Assembly (NCBI RefSeq): GCF_014805625.2
Contig: NW_023998432.1
Span: forward strand, 1,246,388-1,310,387
DNA from: Glossina fuscipes
Taxonomy: Eukaryota; Arthropoda; Insecta; Diptera; Glossinidae
Direction of reading: 5' to 3'
Length of the DNA: 64,000 nucleotides
Part shown: positions 10,856 to 21,329 of the stretch, piece by piece
Layout: every line of letters starts with the position of its first letter
How positions within the stretch are numbered: position 1 is the first letter of the stretch
The notes under the pieces: generated by a model
The model's database searches: none
What the model saw: the letters and a program-made list of their open reading frames with translations, nothing else
Told to the model about the DNA's origin: nothing
Made by a program: the position numbers and the translations under genes

Positions 10856-11895
10856 CAATAACAAATAAGAACATTATAGTCGGACAAGGCCGACCCTTAG
10901 ATACCTTACACTACCTCGTCTAGTAGAGTTATTCACTCGCTTTGCCAATTATAAAAATTTTATTATATTTTAGTTTCCGTCATAAAAATATGGAAAGTAG
11001 AAATTCTTTCCATACAAGAGCATGCTGCGGTCTGAACAGAACCTTTGTGGTCCAAACTCCCTACCGTTTATTTTTTTTTAAAATTATTTCCATCGACCCA
11101 TTTTCATCACAAAATTGGAAATTAAATCTTTTTCATCATAAAATTAGAAATTAAAGCTTTTTCTAAAGGGATTATTATGAATAGAAATATTATATACAGT
11201 AAGGTTCAAGAAATAGATTCATGTGGTTCAAATTTGGCCCACATAATTTTTTCGTGAAATTACTATCATTAATAAATTTTTATTATAAAACATAAAAAAT
11301 TAGGTCTTTCTGGCCTATAAGGGTTTACATATGCGGAGATTCTTTATAAGCGGTGGTTTCTAAGAAATAGACCTACGTGGTCAAGATTCGGTAAGGTTGA
11401 CTGCTCTATCAATTTACTATTACGAACCGATTTTCGCCATGAGATATTGAAAATTAGACCTATTTACTATACAAAAATTCCGTTTCCGGAGGAACGACTG
11501 CATGAAAAGCGATTTAACAAATTACCGCAAGCGCACGAAATTTTTCATACCAATTTAGAACGTCAAACTAATATTACTCAGTGGCTTTTGACGAAAAATT
11601 TTGAGAATTATAATTTTTTTCCATATAAGAACTTTTCAAAATAAGTCGTTATATCAGAGTAGTCGAACCATTTTCAATACTTTCCTTCGTTACGTTCAAA
11701 CTTATTAATATATCAAATATCGTGAAAATATCTCAAAAAGTGCGACCTGTAAGTTGAACAAAAAAATACATGGAAAGATATCAGAGAAACGGACAAGTTT
11801 AGATCAATTTAAAAAACGATTTTAAATCGATCGGTGTAACTAAAGGTAGATATATTCTAAGCTTTTCAAGTGGTGTACGGTGTGAAGAAAAAAGG
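10856..11895 (+). repeat. Dispersed repeat family, copy A (long)
   Basis: It begins with TAGATACCTTACACTACCTC followed by a GTTATTCACTCG block, and runs to AAGTGGTGTACGGTGTGAAG near 11870. It shares ordered blocks with copies at 29.5 and 58.6 kb. These include GAAATAGACCTACGTGG (11366-11382), a CGGTAAGGTTGA block, an AACCGATTTTCGCCA block, TTATAT-AGAG, a GCGACCTGTAAGTTGAAC block and an ATACATGGA block. The left end (CACTACCT) and the right end (AAGTGGTGTA) are roughly inverted relative to each other. No coding content is seen. The family looks like a non-autonomous or decayed mobile element that I cannot name. Confidence 0.7.
11101..11156 (+). repeat. Tandem duplication inside repeat copy A
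   Basis: Two adjacent units of about 28 bp, each starting TTTTCATCA and containing AAATTRGAAATTAAA. The corresponding place in the copy at 58.98 kb has only one unit, so the duplication is local. Confidence 0.75.
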
Positions 11896-12371
11896 CGAGG
11901 AGTTTTGTTAATAACTCTTGGCTTTTGAAGCGTTCATAAATATTGCACGAAGTTTTTTAAGTTCTAATTAACCACTATGCTCGTTTGCATATTACATAAC
12001 GGGTGCCGGAAAATTTATAAGCTAGTGATGAGATGAAAATCAAGCTTCTTAACAGTATATTTTATTAATGATTATGCCACCTTCACAAACGAAAACAAAT
12101 TAAAAGTTATATTCCGCTTCAGTCGTCACACATCATTTCAATATCCATCTCGATGCAAGATAGGGTGAAGTTGTATTCTAGCATATCGTGTGTAATATCC
12201 ATTAGAAATTTGAATTTCAATTTGATATGATTTTATAGAATACTTTAGTTAAATTAAAAATCATGTTTTCATAGTAGATCTCACTTATATACCAATTTTT
12301 TTGTGTCAAAATCTTAATTAATTATTGCTATATATAGTGCTCAGGAAAATCGAAAAAGGTAAACTTTTTGT
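11896..12371. other. No recognisable feature
   Basis: AT-rich spacer between the dispersed repeat and the first SINE copy; nothing supported. Confidence 0.4.
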
Positions 12372-12550
12372 ATCCGCCTGAGTGGCCGACAGCAAGAGTC
12401 TCGACTAACAAGTCAGTGGTCGTGAATTCAAATCTCACGTGCGGTAGAGTTTTTAATAAAGCCGAAAACCTTAGATGCTAATGATTTAAGACTTTATTCT
12501 TAGAACGTATTCTCTAGCTAAATTTATAATAACAACAATAATAATAACAC
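12372..12550 (+). mobile_element. tRNA-derived SINE, copy 1
   Basis: About 180 bp. The tRNA-like head has a polymerase III A-box region (GAGTGGCCGACAGCAAG) and a B-box-like GAATTCAAATC about 40 bases on. The body runs GAGTTTTTAATAAAGCCGAA, then TTAGATGCTA, TTTAAGACTTTATTCTTAGAA and TCTCTAGCTAAATTTATAA. It ends in a TAA-type tail (about 12528-12548). Copies at 57.4 kb (reverse) and 60.7 kb match block for block through the tail. The head resembles a Leu/Ser-class tRNA but is not a functional tRNA gene, as no acceptor stem closes. Mobility would depend on the enzymes of a non-LTR element. Confidence 0.8.
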
Positions 12551-13220
12551 GTCAGTTTTTCTCTTTCAAATTTATATTTTGTCTTTTGGAAAAGGCAACT
12601 ACATTCCATGAATTATTATTATGTGGATATGTATAATTGCTAGCTTTACTCTCTAAACAGCAGCTAATTAATTTATAAATGTGACTCTGGCCGCCAGATT
12701 ACTAGCTCACAATAGCTTCAATAACAATAAAATTATCTATTCTATAATTAACCATTTGAGGATTGTCTAAATAAAGTGAAGCGTAAGGCGTCCTTGGAGA
12801 AATTTATCAATCGTTGCTGACTCAATTCTGTCTGCCTCAAAAGACAAATGAATCTAGTTTACCTCATCCGCCGCTGACAAGTATGTAAATGCGTAAGTCT
12901 CTACTACGCTGGATATAATTGAGAAAGTGGTGGCTATTAACTAGCATCATCCTTTCCAGCCGCTGTACAACAATCCGTGCAATAATATATCGAAAACCGA
13001 ACGAGATTCAAATTCTTACGCACTCACTAAGCCGACGGTTGTCCTAATTCAAATGTCGATTACTTTTTAAAATTTTGATTATTGGGAAAATTTTTGCATA
13101 AACAATTTTTGCTGCTCTTTTGATCAAACATATCTAACGAATTTTGACACCATACATCGGAAATAATAAGCCATTTAAGGCTCCAAAGCTGCAGGTATCA
13201 TAAAGAATCTCAAAAGGTAA
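12551..13220. other. Unassigned sequence, locally less AT-rich
   Basis: The segment 12640-13050 is less AT-rich than its surroundings. It contains words such as TGACTCTGGCCGCCAG and CTCATCCGCCGCTGAC that might belong to an LTR or other mobile element. I could not assign it. Confidence 0.3.
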
Positions 13221-13394
13221 ACACGAAACGGTTTTCTGAAGGCATTAATCGATAAACTTGTAAACCAGGCTGCAAAAGTCATATGCGACGAGAACAGCGC
13301 GGAAGTTGTACTTCAGAAAAATATTTTCAAAAGCAATCAGAAAAGAGAGCAAAAAAGGGAAGTTAGGAGATTACCGCATTATAATATTGTTTAG
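13221..13394 (+). pseudogene. Coding-like open stretch, unidentified
   Basis: An open frame without ATG runs 57 codons to TAG at 13392-13394. It includes KALIDKLVNQAAKVICDENS and FKSNQKREQKREVRRLPHY. The balanced, charged composition is unlike AT-rich noise frames. No family is recognised; it could be a retroelement or processed-pseudogene fragment. There is no consensus acceptor or donor at its edges. Confidence 0.2.
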
Positions 13395-13579
13395 GTGCTG
13401 TAGGAGGACCACACAGATAGAATAGACATGAAGGTTTTTATAGTTATATTTTTTGTACGAAATAAGTAATGAGCTAGCCATCCTCACAAATCAGTGTACT
13501 GTAGACTTGCCCTGTGGCCGATTTAGTCTATAGCATAGAACAGTGCAATATAATGGCTATCTTTATCACTACTAACTAT

Positions 13580-13720
13580 ATTTTTAAATTAATTATTTAT
13601 TATATTATTTATTTATTTTAATATTGCACAAAAATTGACCTTTATGGAATTTAAGAAGAGGAGCGCTAGCAACGAAGGCCATCGGCTGGTAAACTACAGT
13701 TAATATATTAGCTGCAAGTA
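13580..13720 (-). repeat. Possible non-LTR element 3' end (TAAA-type tail)
   Basis: A TTTA-rich tract (about 13592-13621) directly abuts unique, less AT-rich sequence (GAGGAGCGCTAGCAACGAAG). Read on the minus strand, this is body followed by an A-rich tandem tail, as at the 28.2-29.0 kb element. There is no coding support. Confidence 0.3.
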
Positions 13721-16070
13721 AATAGAAATAATTGTAAGACACTATTAGCTATTAAATGCATAGGTTTGGAACTCCCATTGACTTCAATACTTTGATATAC
13801 GCTCCCGATACTTTGATATACGCTTCGATATAATCTGTCGCAGAATAAATAAAATACATAGCAGATAACACAATTAATACATCAAAAATTATATCAAATG
13901 TAAAAGTTTCCTAACGAGCCAAACTGTGTATTTAGTGACACTCTTGCTCAGACGATGATCATCGCTCATGTTCAGGCGCAAAAATTAAGCAAATAAAGTA
14001 TATATATAATATCTCTGACACTAATTAGAAATGGGAAGTCTTTTCATCTCTCTTATAATAAGGCAATTGGAAAGGCGATCAAGTTAGAAAGAGGGACCAT
14101 CGCCTTTCAAAATTATATCAAAATGTAATTATCTGTCAAAAAATGTTGAAAGTGGGAAGCCACATTTTACCACTTCTTTAACACTTAACCAAGGCTTTAT
14201 TCCACTTATTTAATTCCGGAGAAAACTGTTAGTTAAAAATTTCTTAAGAAAATGAAAGAAACTGATTTTATATTAGTTCCTCATATTGTCGTCACCCGTA
14301 AGGGTAAAAACTTTTAAGACTACTTATATATATATACATGTATCAGTAACGTATTTAAAAAACAGACAACGTTAATTCACTAACACAAGGGATTGAACAA
14401 TGAAAAAATATGTAATTATTCCAATGATCATAGAAATGCTTGATATTAAGCTATACTGACACCACCGCTAGTTAAAGCAAGGCAGAATTGACATGAGATT
14501 AGGTAGGTGCCGAAAACATAGCGTGGTATATACAATATTGGGCGAGCAAATAGGTCTTCGCTCCATCTAGTTATCAAATAGCTTACAAGCGTGTTAAAAA
14601 ATTTGATCCAAATAGAATATATAATGTTGATTTCAGTTTTACTTAATTGTGGATTAATGAAAAGGCAAGAATATCGGTAAATTAAGTAAACGTCTACTAG
14701 ATATGGGCTTCGTAATTCTTCTGGCGACTAGAAAATAAAGTGCAACCCGAATAAGCAGGAAAATTATATTCGGTCGTGATTGAAGCTTTTATAATCATCA
14801 CTGTTATCCTAAAATGGGCAAAAAAAGTAAAAGAACTAAATTTTCATTCCTTATATACATTATGGAGTGGCGCGGCCAATTTTTTTATATTTTCAAAATA
14901 AAAATTTTTGTCACCTTGGCGTGTGGGCCTTGCAGGGGTGTCCTCAGAAAAGCTTAAGTCACTTCCAAATACTTCTGCAAACTTGTTGGCAATATCGTCA
15001 TTTTCGTTAACGGAAGAATGCTTACAGCAGACAAGTAGACAGAAGAACAGACGTACATGTTTACCTGCAGTCTAAGTTTGAAACTGGACAAGATTTTATA
15101 TACTTTACGTGGTCCCTAATGCTTCCTTCTGGGCGTTGGAAACGTTTTGGCAAAATAAATCACCTCATCTTTTGGTAATGGGCACAAAAAAGACAAATAG
15201 TAAGCAAAACATGTATTACACCGCGATGTAACCAGCAAAGTGACAAGTCCTATATAGCACTCTTACCCATCGTCGCCTCAAATTCTTAAGGTTCCTTTGT
15301 AAAATTTGTAAAACTTATTCAATAAAAAACTTCAGATTCTGCTGTATGAATGAATTTACATGTGTGAAGTCCTTAACAATTTAAAAAGAACTAGCGACAA
15401 TAAATGTGTGTGCGTCCATATTGGCAACTTGTCAGCAATGATAATTATACGGTAATTAAGGGATTGCCTATTGCGCAAAACAATGCCTAAAAGAAGTGGT
15501 GGCCATTCAACAAGAAACTTTGTAGAGCCGAATTCGGGTTCTATGTGTATTCACGCAGTTCTCGCAATGCGATATAGTTATCACGTGCACAGGCGTTTCC
15601 TTCGTTCACACAACAAACGAGTTTTTCGTACAATTCTTTACGCTTAATGTGCTGACAGCACCGACCTGTCTTTTTATCGACTGTTTAGCTGGCCGTTGTT
15701 CCTACTCTCGCTGCGTTACACTCATATATATATATATGTTATTAATAACGTTTTTAGATTAGACGACGACTAGAAGAGCCATTTTAATCAATCATACAAA
15801 TAAATAAATGTTGGAGATCTAAATCGATCATCGTTACCGGCGGATGGTCAAACCAATTCGCACACTGTGATGGAAACGATTCTGCTGGCAGCAGAATAAT
15901 TAGCATTTAAAACATTAATTGTCTTTAAAGTAGTTAAGAGTTATTTGAGAAAGCAAAAATAAAAATACTGGCACTTTATACAATCTTCAACAGAAAGAAT
16001 CGGATGAAATATCAGTTGAAATGATTTAAAGCATTGCTGAGCATCGATTTTGTAACGTATACGATTGAGG
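13721..16070. other. Gene-free stretch
   Basis: No gene recognised. A 9-bp perfect inverted repeat (AAAGGCGAT and ATCGCCTTT, 19-nt loop) lies at 14071-14107. From about 15400 onward the sequence is less AT-rich and leads into the promoter-like site at 16071. Confidence 0.45.
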
Positions 16071-16136
16071 TATAAAGGAGCCGCAAGAGCCTTTGTAAGT
16101 GTCAGTTTTATTCTGTAGAGCAGTGGTCGGGCGTGG
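16071..16136 (+). promoter_or_regulatory. Candidate TATA-initiator core promoter
   Basis: TATAAA at 16071-16076 is followed by the insect initiator TCAGTT, whose A is at 16104. This places the TATA box near -33 to -28, the canonical spacing. A GC-rich patch (GGTCGGGCGTGG) occupies about +22 to +33, the region of downstream promoter elements, but is not a clear match. A GTAAGT donor-like word follows near 16161. It may drive a host transcript or be the promoter of a degenerate LTR; I found no paired LTR. Confidence 0.35.
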
Positions 16137-16206
16137 ATGTTAGCGACGAGATAATAGTAGTAAGTAATACGAGGAGGAAGGGTATGAGCGGAAATTATTA
16201 ATTAAA

Positions 16207-16299
16207 ATGGCGGACGACTTCTGGCAAAACAAAGACGGTGACAGGAAAGGATGTCAACTTCTTAGAAACCACACGTATGATGTTCTTTCAAATTTATAA
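16207..16299 (+). CDS. Short ORF downstream of promoter-like site, unidentified
   Basis: ATG at 16207 in a good context (TTAAAATGG) opens 30 codons. The peptide begins MADDFWQNKDGDRKGCQLL and ends at TAA 16297-16299. Its mixed, hydrophilic composition is unlike noise. It lies about 100 bases downstream of the candidate start site at 16104 and 270 bases before the non-LTR relic. It may be a leader peptide, part of an exon or chance. No family is recognised. Confidence 0.2.
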   Translation: MADDFWQNKDGDRKGCQLLRNHTYDVLSNL

Positions 16300-16559
16300 C
16301 AATCAAAAGAAGCAGAACGGATTGTATCCTTGGAATTCTTTCGAATAAAACTCTCAATTATAACTTGCAACGTTTTATTTCATAGAAATTTAAATTTTTG
16401 AAGCATTTATATAATACGCAAGCGAATTATTGGAGTAAAAACATAAACTTTTACCTTTGGATAGATGTGTGTGTTAAAAAAAAAATTTATATATAATACT
16501 AGAATTACCGCGTGGGTCAATATGAATTTTTTAAAGTTTTGCTTTTGAAAAACAGTTGT

Positions 16560-19000
16560 GGTGTAAAAGTGATGCCAAGGGCCACCATCCAGTTTGGAGC
16601 AGCTCAGAAGACATTGTTATTATTCTAAGGCGAGGTAGAGAACCCCCGTTCACAAATGCAATCAGGGAGGAGATGTTAGACTTTACTAGACCTTGGTCTT
16701 AGCTGGGTTCGTCAGGAAGGCACGTATCGAGCGAGGTCTCATTTTCGGACCATCATCACATATCATGCCAAACCTACAGGGATCCAAAGGTATAAATTGA
16801 AAGGTGTTTCGCTTTCTACTTCCGGAAAACAGAAACGTATCCCCGCACCTCCCTAACAGTGTGAAGGTCATTGAACGTGAAGCGCAGACACTCTGCTCCG
16901 CTTCGGGCCAGAAAAATGTTCAACAGGCTTAAAACGTCCGGTGATTGGGCTAGGTATAAGGAAAGCCTTACCACATATAACGGCGGGCTGAGGCGGTCGA
17001 CAGGGGCTACCTGAAGGCAGCACTGTGAAGACATAAATAGTGTCCCTGAAGCAGTGCGACTCCAAAAAGCCCTAGCTAAAGACTACAGCAATCGTGCACG
17101 CACCCAAAAGCAGCCTAGGGAAGATTGTATAGGAATTTCCGAAGAAACTGGTCGCATAGTGGTGGAAACCCACTTTCTGGGATACCTGTGGGATGCGAGA
17201 CTAAGGAACCAGGCGTGTCCGAGAAAATGATACTTTTCGAATTTTAGAGAGCGTAGTCTCGCTACTAAAATGTACTGTGCGGAAAGGGTGAAATGGGCCG
17301 CGTCAGCTTTCGGCCCATACAAATCGCTAGGACCAGGTGGGATAAGGCCGTACTTACTTCAAAAGGGGCGGCAAGTACCGCCCCACAACTTGCTAGACTG
17401 TACAAGCGTAATTTGCTGACGGGTTATGTACCCCAAGGTTAAGACAAGACCAGAGTAATTTTATACCGAAATCAGGGAGCAAATATGCGCACCTGCCGAA
17501 AGCATATAGGCCTACCTGCCACAGTTCCTTCCTCGTCAAAGCTATGGAGAAAACTTTAGACAAATTCATAAGGAAAGCCTACCTAGGAACAAGACCTCTA
17601 CACAAGCATCAGTTTGCCTATCAAAGTGGCAAATCTATCATGACGACAATTCATGAGCTGATCTGTATCATCAATGAGGCGATAGAAGCCTAGCATTTGG
17701 CTCTCGTTACCTTCATTGATGTACAGGATACCTTTGACAACAGGTCATCCGCGGATATAGAAAGGGCTTTGGAAAATATTCCAAACCTGATTATCAGTTC
17801 GATAATCAATACGCGAAATCCCTTCGTTACTTTAGAACTGCCAGGGGTATTCTTAATCATCAATACCAACAGAGGTGCCCCTAAAAGGGCGTGCCTTCTC
17901 CTCTTATGGTGACCGTGGTCATAGATGAGCTGCTAGTGAGTCTAAACGACCTGGAATTCAAAACACCAGGTTATGCGATCGACTTGGCAATCTGGCAGGC
18001 TGGCATGAACAGACACTCATGGATTCCAGGACAAAGGACTGAATATTAATTCGCAAACACGGCCCTTGTGCCTTTCTCGAAAAAGAGGAAACTAGGCTTA
18101 AACAACGTTTGCATTCAGGGTGACCAAACCGTCGGAAACGGGCTTGGACGGGGAAGCTTTTGAACCCTGGCTGAAATTAAAAAAATGGTAGATCGACCGT
18201 TCACAATTGGACAATGGCAAAACTAGGGCTGGGATTTGTGGCTCGAGTTTCCGGAAGGTCTTACCAATGAAACATAGTCCCTCCACGTTCGAAGCAGAAG
18301 AAAATGCCATCACCGTATGTGCATCTTAGTGTTTAAGAAGGTAGTGCAAGAGAGAGCTCAGCCATCTTAAATTCCCTTAGGGAGAGAATAATAATAAATA
18401 ATAATAATAAATAATAATAAATAATAACATCTAGGCTGGTGTTGAAGTGCCTTCAAATACCGAGTGAGCTAGGCAGCACAATAATTTGGGTGACTGCACT
18501 TTGGGGTGCTGAGAGCAACGAAAGGGCTGACTGTCTAGCTAACAGGGAAGGCTGAGTACCCTAGGTAAGTCCTGAACCGTTCTGTGGAATACCAAAAAGT
18601 CACATTAATAGGCTGGTATCGCAATGGGCACAAAAGCGGACTGTCGATGGAAGCAATGTGCAGAACAACGGCCGGCAAAAATCATAAAATCTTCCGGTAG
18701 AGTACACAAATTATTGGAACTAAAAAGAAGCGACCTACGTTTAACCGGGCCACAATTTCCTCAGGTACCATTTGCATGGGAATGTGTGATATCGTTTCAA
18801 GCAGATAGTCTATGTAAATGTGAGGCCATTTGCAGAATCAGACACCAAGTGTTTGGCAAACATTTTACTAGGCGTAACACGATATGATACTCCGATGCAA
18901 AGAAAGAGACGGGATTCATAAAAATCCTGTGACTGGTGAGCTAGAGGCATGGGCGAGTACAATAGATCGTCTAGGTCGCGGTACGTCTTATTCACGTAAT
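16560..19000 (+). pseudogene. Non-LTR retrotransposon relic (LOA/R1-like): endonuclease, RT, RNase H
   Basis: Frame-jumping plus-strand translation gives three domains in the order of an ORF2. First, the C-terminal half of an apurinic-type endonuclease: CDAKGHHPVWSSS at 16565 and FSDHHHITYHA near 16740-16770. Second, a reverse transcriptase: VKAMEKTLDKFIRKAYLG, then HKHQFAYQSGKS, ALVTFIDVQDTFDN (17697) and GYAIDLAIWQAG (about 17973). In the last the family's YADD box reads YAID, losing a catalytic Asp. Third, an RNase H relic: STFEAEENAITVCAS near 18280 and SNERADCLANREG near 18510. A C-terminal segment, DSLCKCEAICRIRHQVFGKH, follows near 18810-18870. Many stops are present, and ORF1 and the 5' end are absent. 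Clade placement rests on the RNase H domain plus the DAxGHHxxW motif and is inference. Confidence 0.85.
18388..18427 (+). repeat. (ATAATAA)n microsatellite inside the RNase H region
   Basis: Imperfect AATAATA units interrupt the RNase H relic between ERI-type and TSRLVLKCLQ coding traces. This is a repeat expansion within the dead element. Confidence 0.8.
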
Positions 19001-19279
19001 TAATCAATCAATTAATCTATGTCTACCCTTGTGGTATCGCTACAGTCATAAAAGTTTAACTTAAAAATTTGGCATAGACATTCGTTGATCGATCGTGAGC
19101 TTGAGGTCAAAAAATAGCCGGTATTTGTGTATGTGCACACGCAATATGAAAAAAACTGAAACAACCTCGGAAAACCGACGACTTTCTTTCAAATTTTTGT
19201 CTGTACAACTTTCAATCGTATGAAGATGTTTCTGAAAACATATGACCCAGGTGTTCGTCAGGGCCACATTCATGCTCAG
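19001..19279. other. No recognisable feature
   Basis: Sequence between the end of the non-LTR relic and a dispersed-repeat fragment; nothing supported. Confidence 0.4.
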
Positions 19280-19490
19280 TTAAAATTTTAATTTAGGTTA
19301 TGAAATATTTTGATAAAATTTGCACACCGACTGGTTTTCGCTTGTGTAAGGACGCTGTTGACGATGCTTTGAATGGGACCACTTTTTCGGTCATTTCGCC
19401 TTATTTTAAAAAGTCGTTATATGAGTAACTGTATTAAGTGAACTAATGTATTAATTTTAAAAGGAATGAGCCCTTTCGATCGTATTTTTA
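19280..19490 (-). repeat. Dispersed repeat family, partial copy
   Basis: The block CGCCTTATTTTAAAAAGTCG (19397-19416), followed by TATATGAGTAACTGTATTAA and then GAATGAGCCCTTTCGATCG, parallels 33975-34040 and 41740-41830 in order and orientation. The terminus is not preserved. Confidence 0.45.
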
Positions 19491-21150
19491 CTTGTTGATT
19501 TATGAGTCCATCCATCATCGTCTAAATATTTGGCGTAGATATTAAAATAGAATGTTGCATTACGTTATTTTTAGCTTTAATCTAGAAACGAGTTCGCCAT
19601 CTCTCCGTTGATGCCTTTTATAGCCAGTAAGATATGTGAAAGCAAAATTTCTGAAATTCAAAAAAAAAAAAAAAAAAAATGCACTTACTAAATGAGTTAA
19701 GCAAAGTATGGTTGCTTCATTAATTTCCTTCTGAACTGTCAAACACATTTACCCAATCAATTAAGTGTTAGAAATTAGAAGTGCATTCAGGCCGATTCCC
19801 TAGACAATGTTCATGTTTTTCTGTGTATTTGTGGATTTTCAAATGTATTCATAATACATTTTTAAACTTCTTTTCTTATAGAAAATATTTATGGTATATG
19901 CAATATATTTTTCTGCTAGTTACTGTCGCAGAGGCATCTCTTTCACTATCCAATCAATGTATGTTTATGCGTTTTATACGTACAAACATTTTCACAAGGT
20001 TTCTGTCTGTAAGCTTTTTGGCTTGATTGCACTCGATTTACATAATTCCATATTTTTATACATTGGAATGTTTGTATATAAATATTTTTGTTGGAAACTA
20101 TGCTTTTGTTATTGTTATTTTAGTAGAATTCTTATAGATTTCATAAATTTATTTCTCTAAGAGCCACCTGTCGTGCACGTGTAGCCAGCAAATTTAATGT
20201 TTCTTATTTCAACTTATGTTGTTGGGCCTAAAAACACTAAAGAAAAAGATCGCCACGAAATCTTCCACTGTTAAATTGCCTAATGTATGAAAAGCATTTT
20301 GTTCTTCAATTTTTTTTTTCGTGTACATTGATCTCGTTTAGCACTGTTTGTTTATTCTCTAAACTGATTTAAACCAGTAGTATAAGCTTATGCTTATATT
20401 TATTATTTTTAGAGCCCTCTCCTATATAACCGTTCATAGAAGACGAAAGCCATTGTGTGGCAAAAGCCTATCTCTTAATATTTTATAAAAAAATTATAAT
20501 ATTTTATAATAATAATAATTATTTAAAATGCGAATCAACCACATTTGGATTTGATAGATATATATTTTGGGTCATATTTCATATAAGGAGCCTCATGAAA
20601 AGCATGCCTTTATATGAATAGCATCTTCGGCATTTTATCGCGGTAATTAAAGAAGTATTGTACAAGGCGAAGTGGTGTAGGCTAGTCTGAAAGGCTTCTT
20701 ATTTTAATCTCTCATGATGTAGTGTTTTTAGTAGAGTTGTTGAAAACGACAACCTTTCTTTACGAGTCGTCGTTCTGAATTACCACTGTTAAGTTTAATC
20801 GGTATTAAATGATACCAACAATGTCGTAGTGCAAGTAAACTCCATAAATATTGGAAAACTAAATGTAACTCATAATTATCTATTAATCTACCTATTTATT
20901 CATCTACAAATGAAGCTCAATTAAAATAAATTAACAGTGGACATCGATTGAGTCTTAGAAGTAAATCTTGTACTAATTATTATTAAAAACTAGTATGGCG
21001 TATATAAACAGGCGTGGAGAAAAGAAAAAAAAATAACATACCAACAATTAAATAATTATTCATGTATATATAAATAAGAAAATAAAAAGAAAAAAGAAGA
21101 AAAAGCATATGCACTGCTACTAGAGAGGCACACCCACAAGCGCTACAGAT
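19491..21150. other. Gene-free AT-rich stretch
   Basis: A poly-A run of 20 lies at 19660-19679. Open frames at 19781-20160 are hydrophobic and overlap each other; they look like T-rich noise rather than genes. Confidence 0.5.
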
Positions 21151-21183
21151 CAAAGTTGTGAACCCAAACAAAGTTGTGAACCC
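21151..21183 (+). repeat. 18-bp direct tandem repeat
   Basis: CAAAGTTGTGAACCC occurs twice in a row at 18-bp spacing. Confidence 0.8.
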
Positions 21184-21329
21184 TTAAATCATTGCAAACA
21201 TGCACAAGATTGGCAACAGATAACAGTGAACAAAACAATTTTCGAATCGTAGCGAGATGTTAAGATTGCAAGTTAGTTTAAGCACGACATAGGCTAATCG
21301 CGCCAAATCCAATATTGAGATTAAGTGGT

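Noticed and set aside
12640..13050. Possible LTR
   Set aside because: Composition differs from the flanks, but I found no second copy, primer-binding site or polypurine tract in the window.
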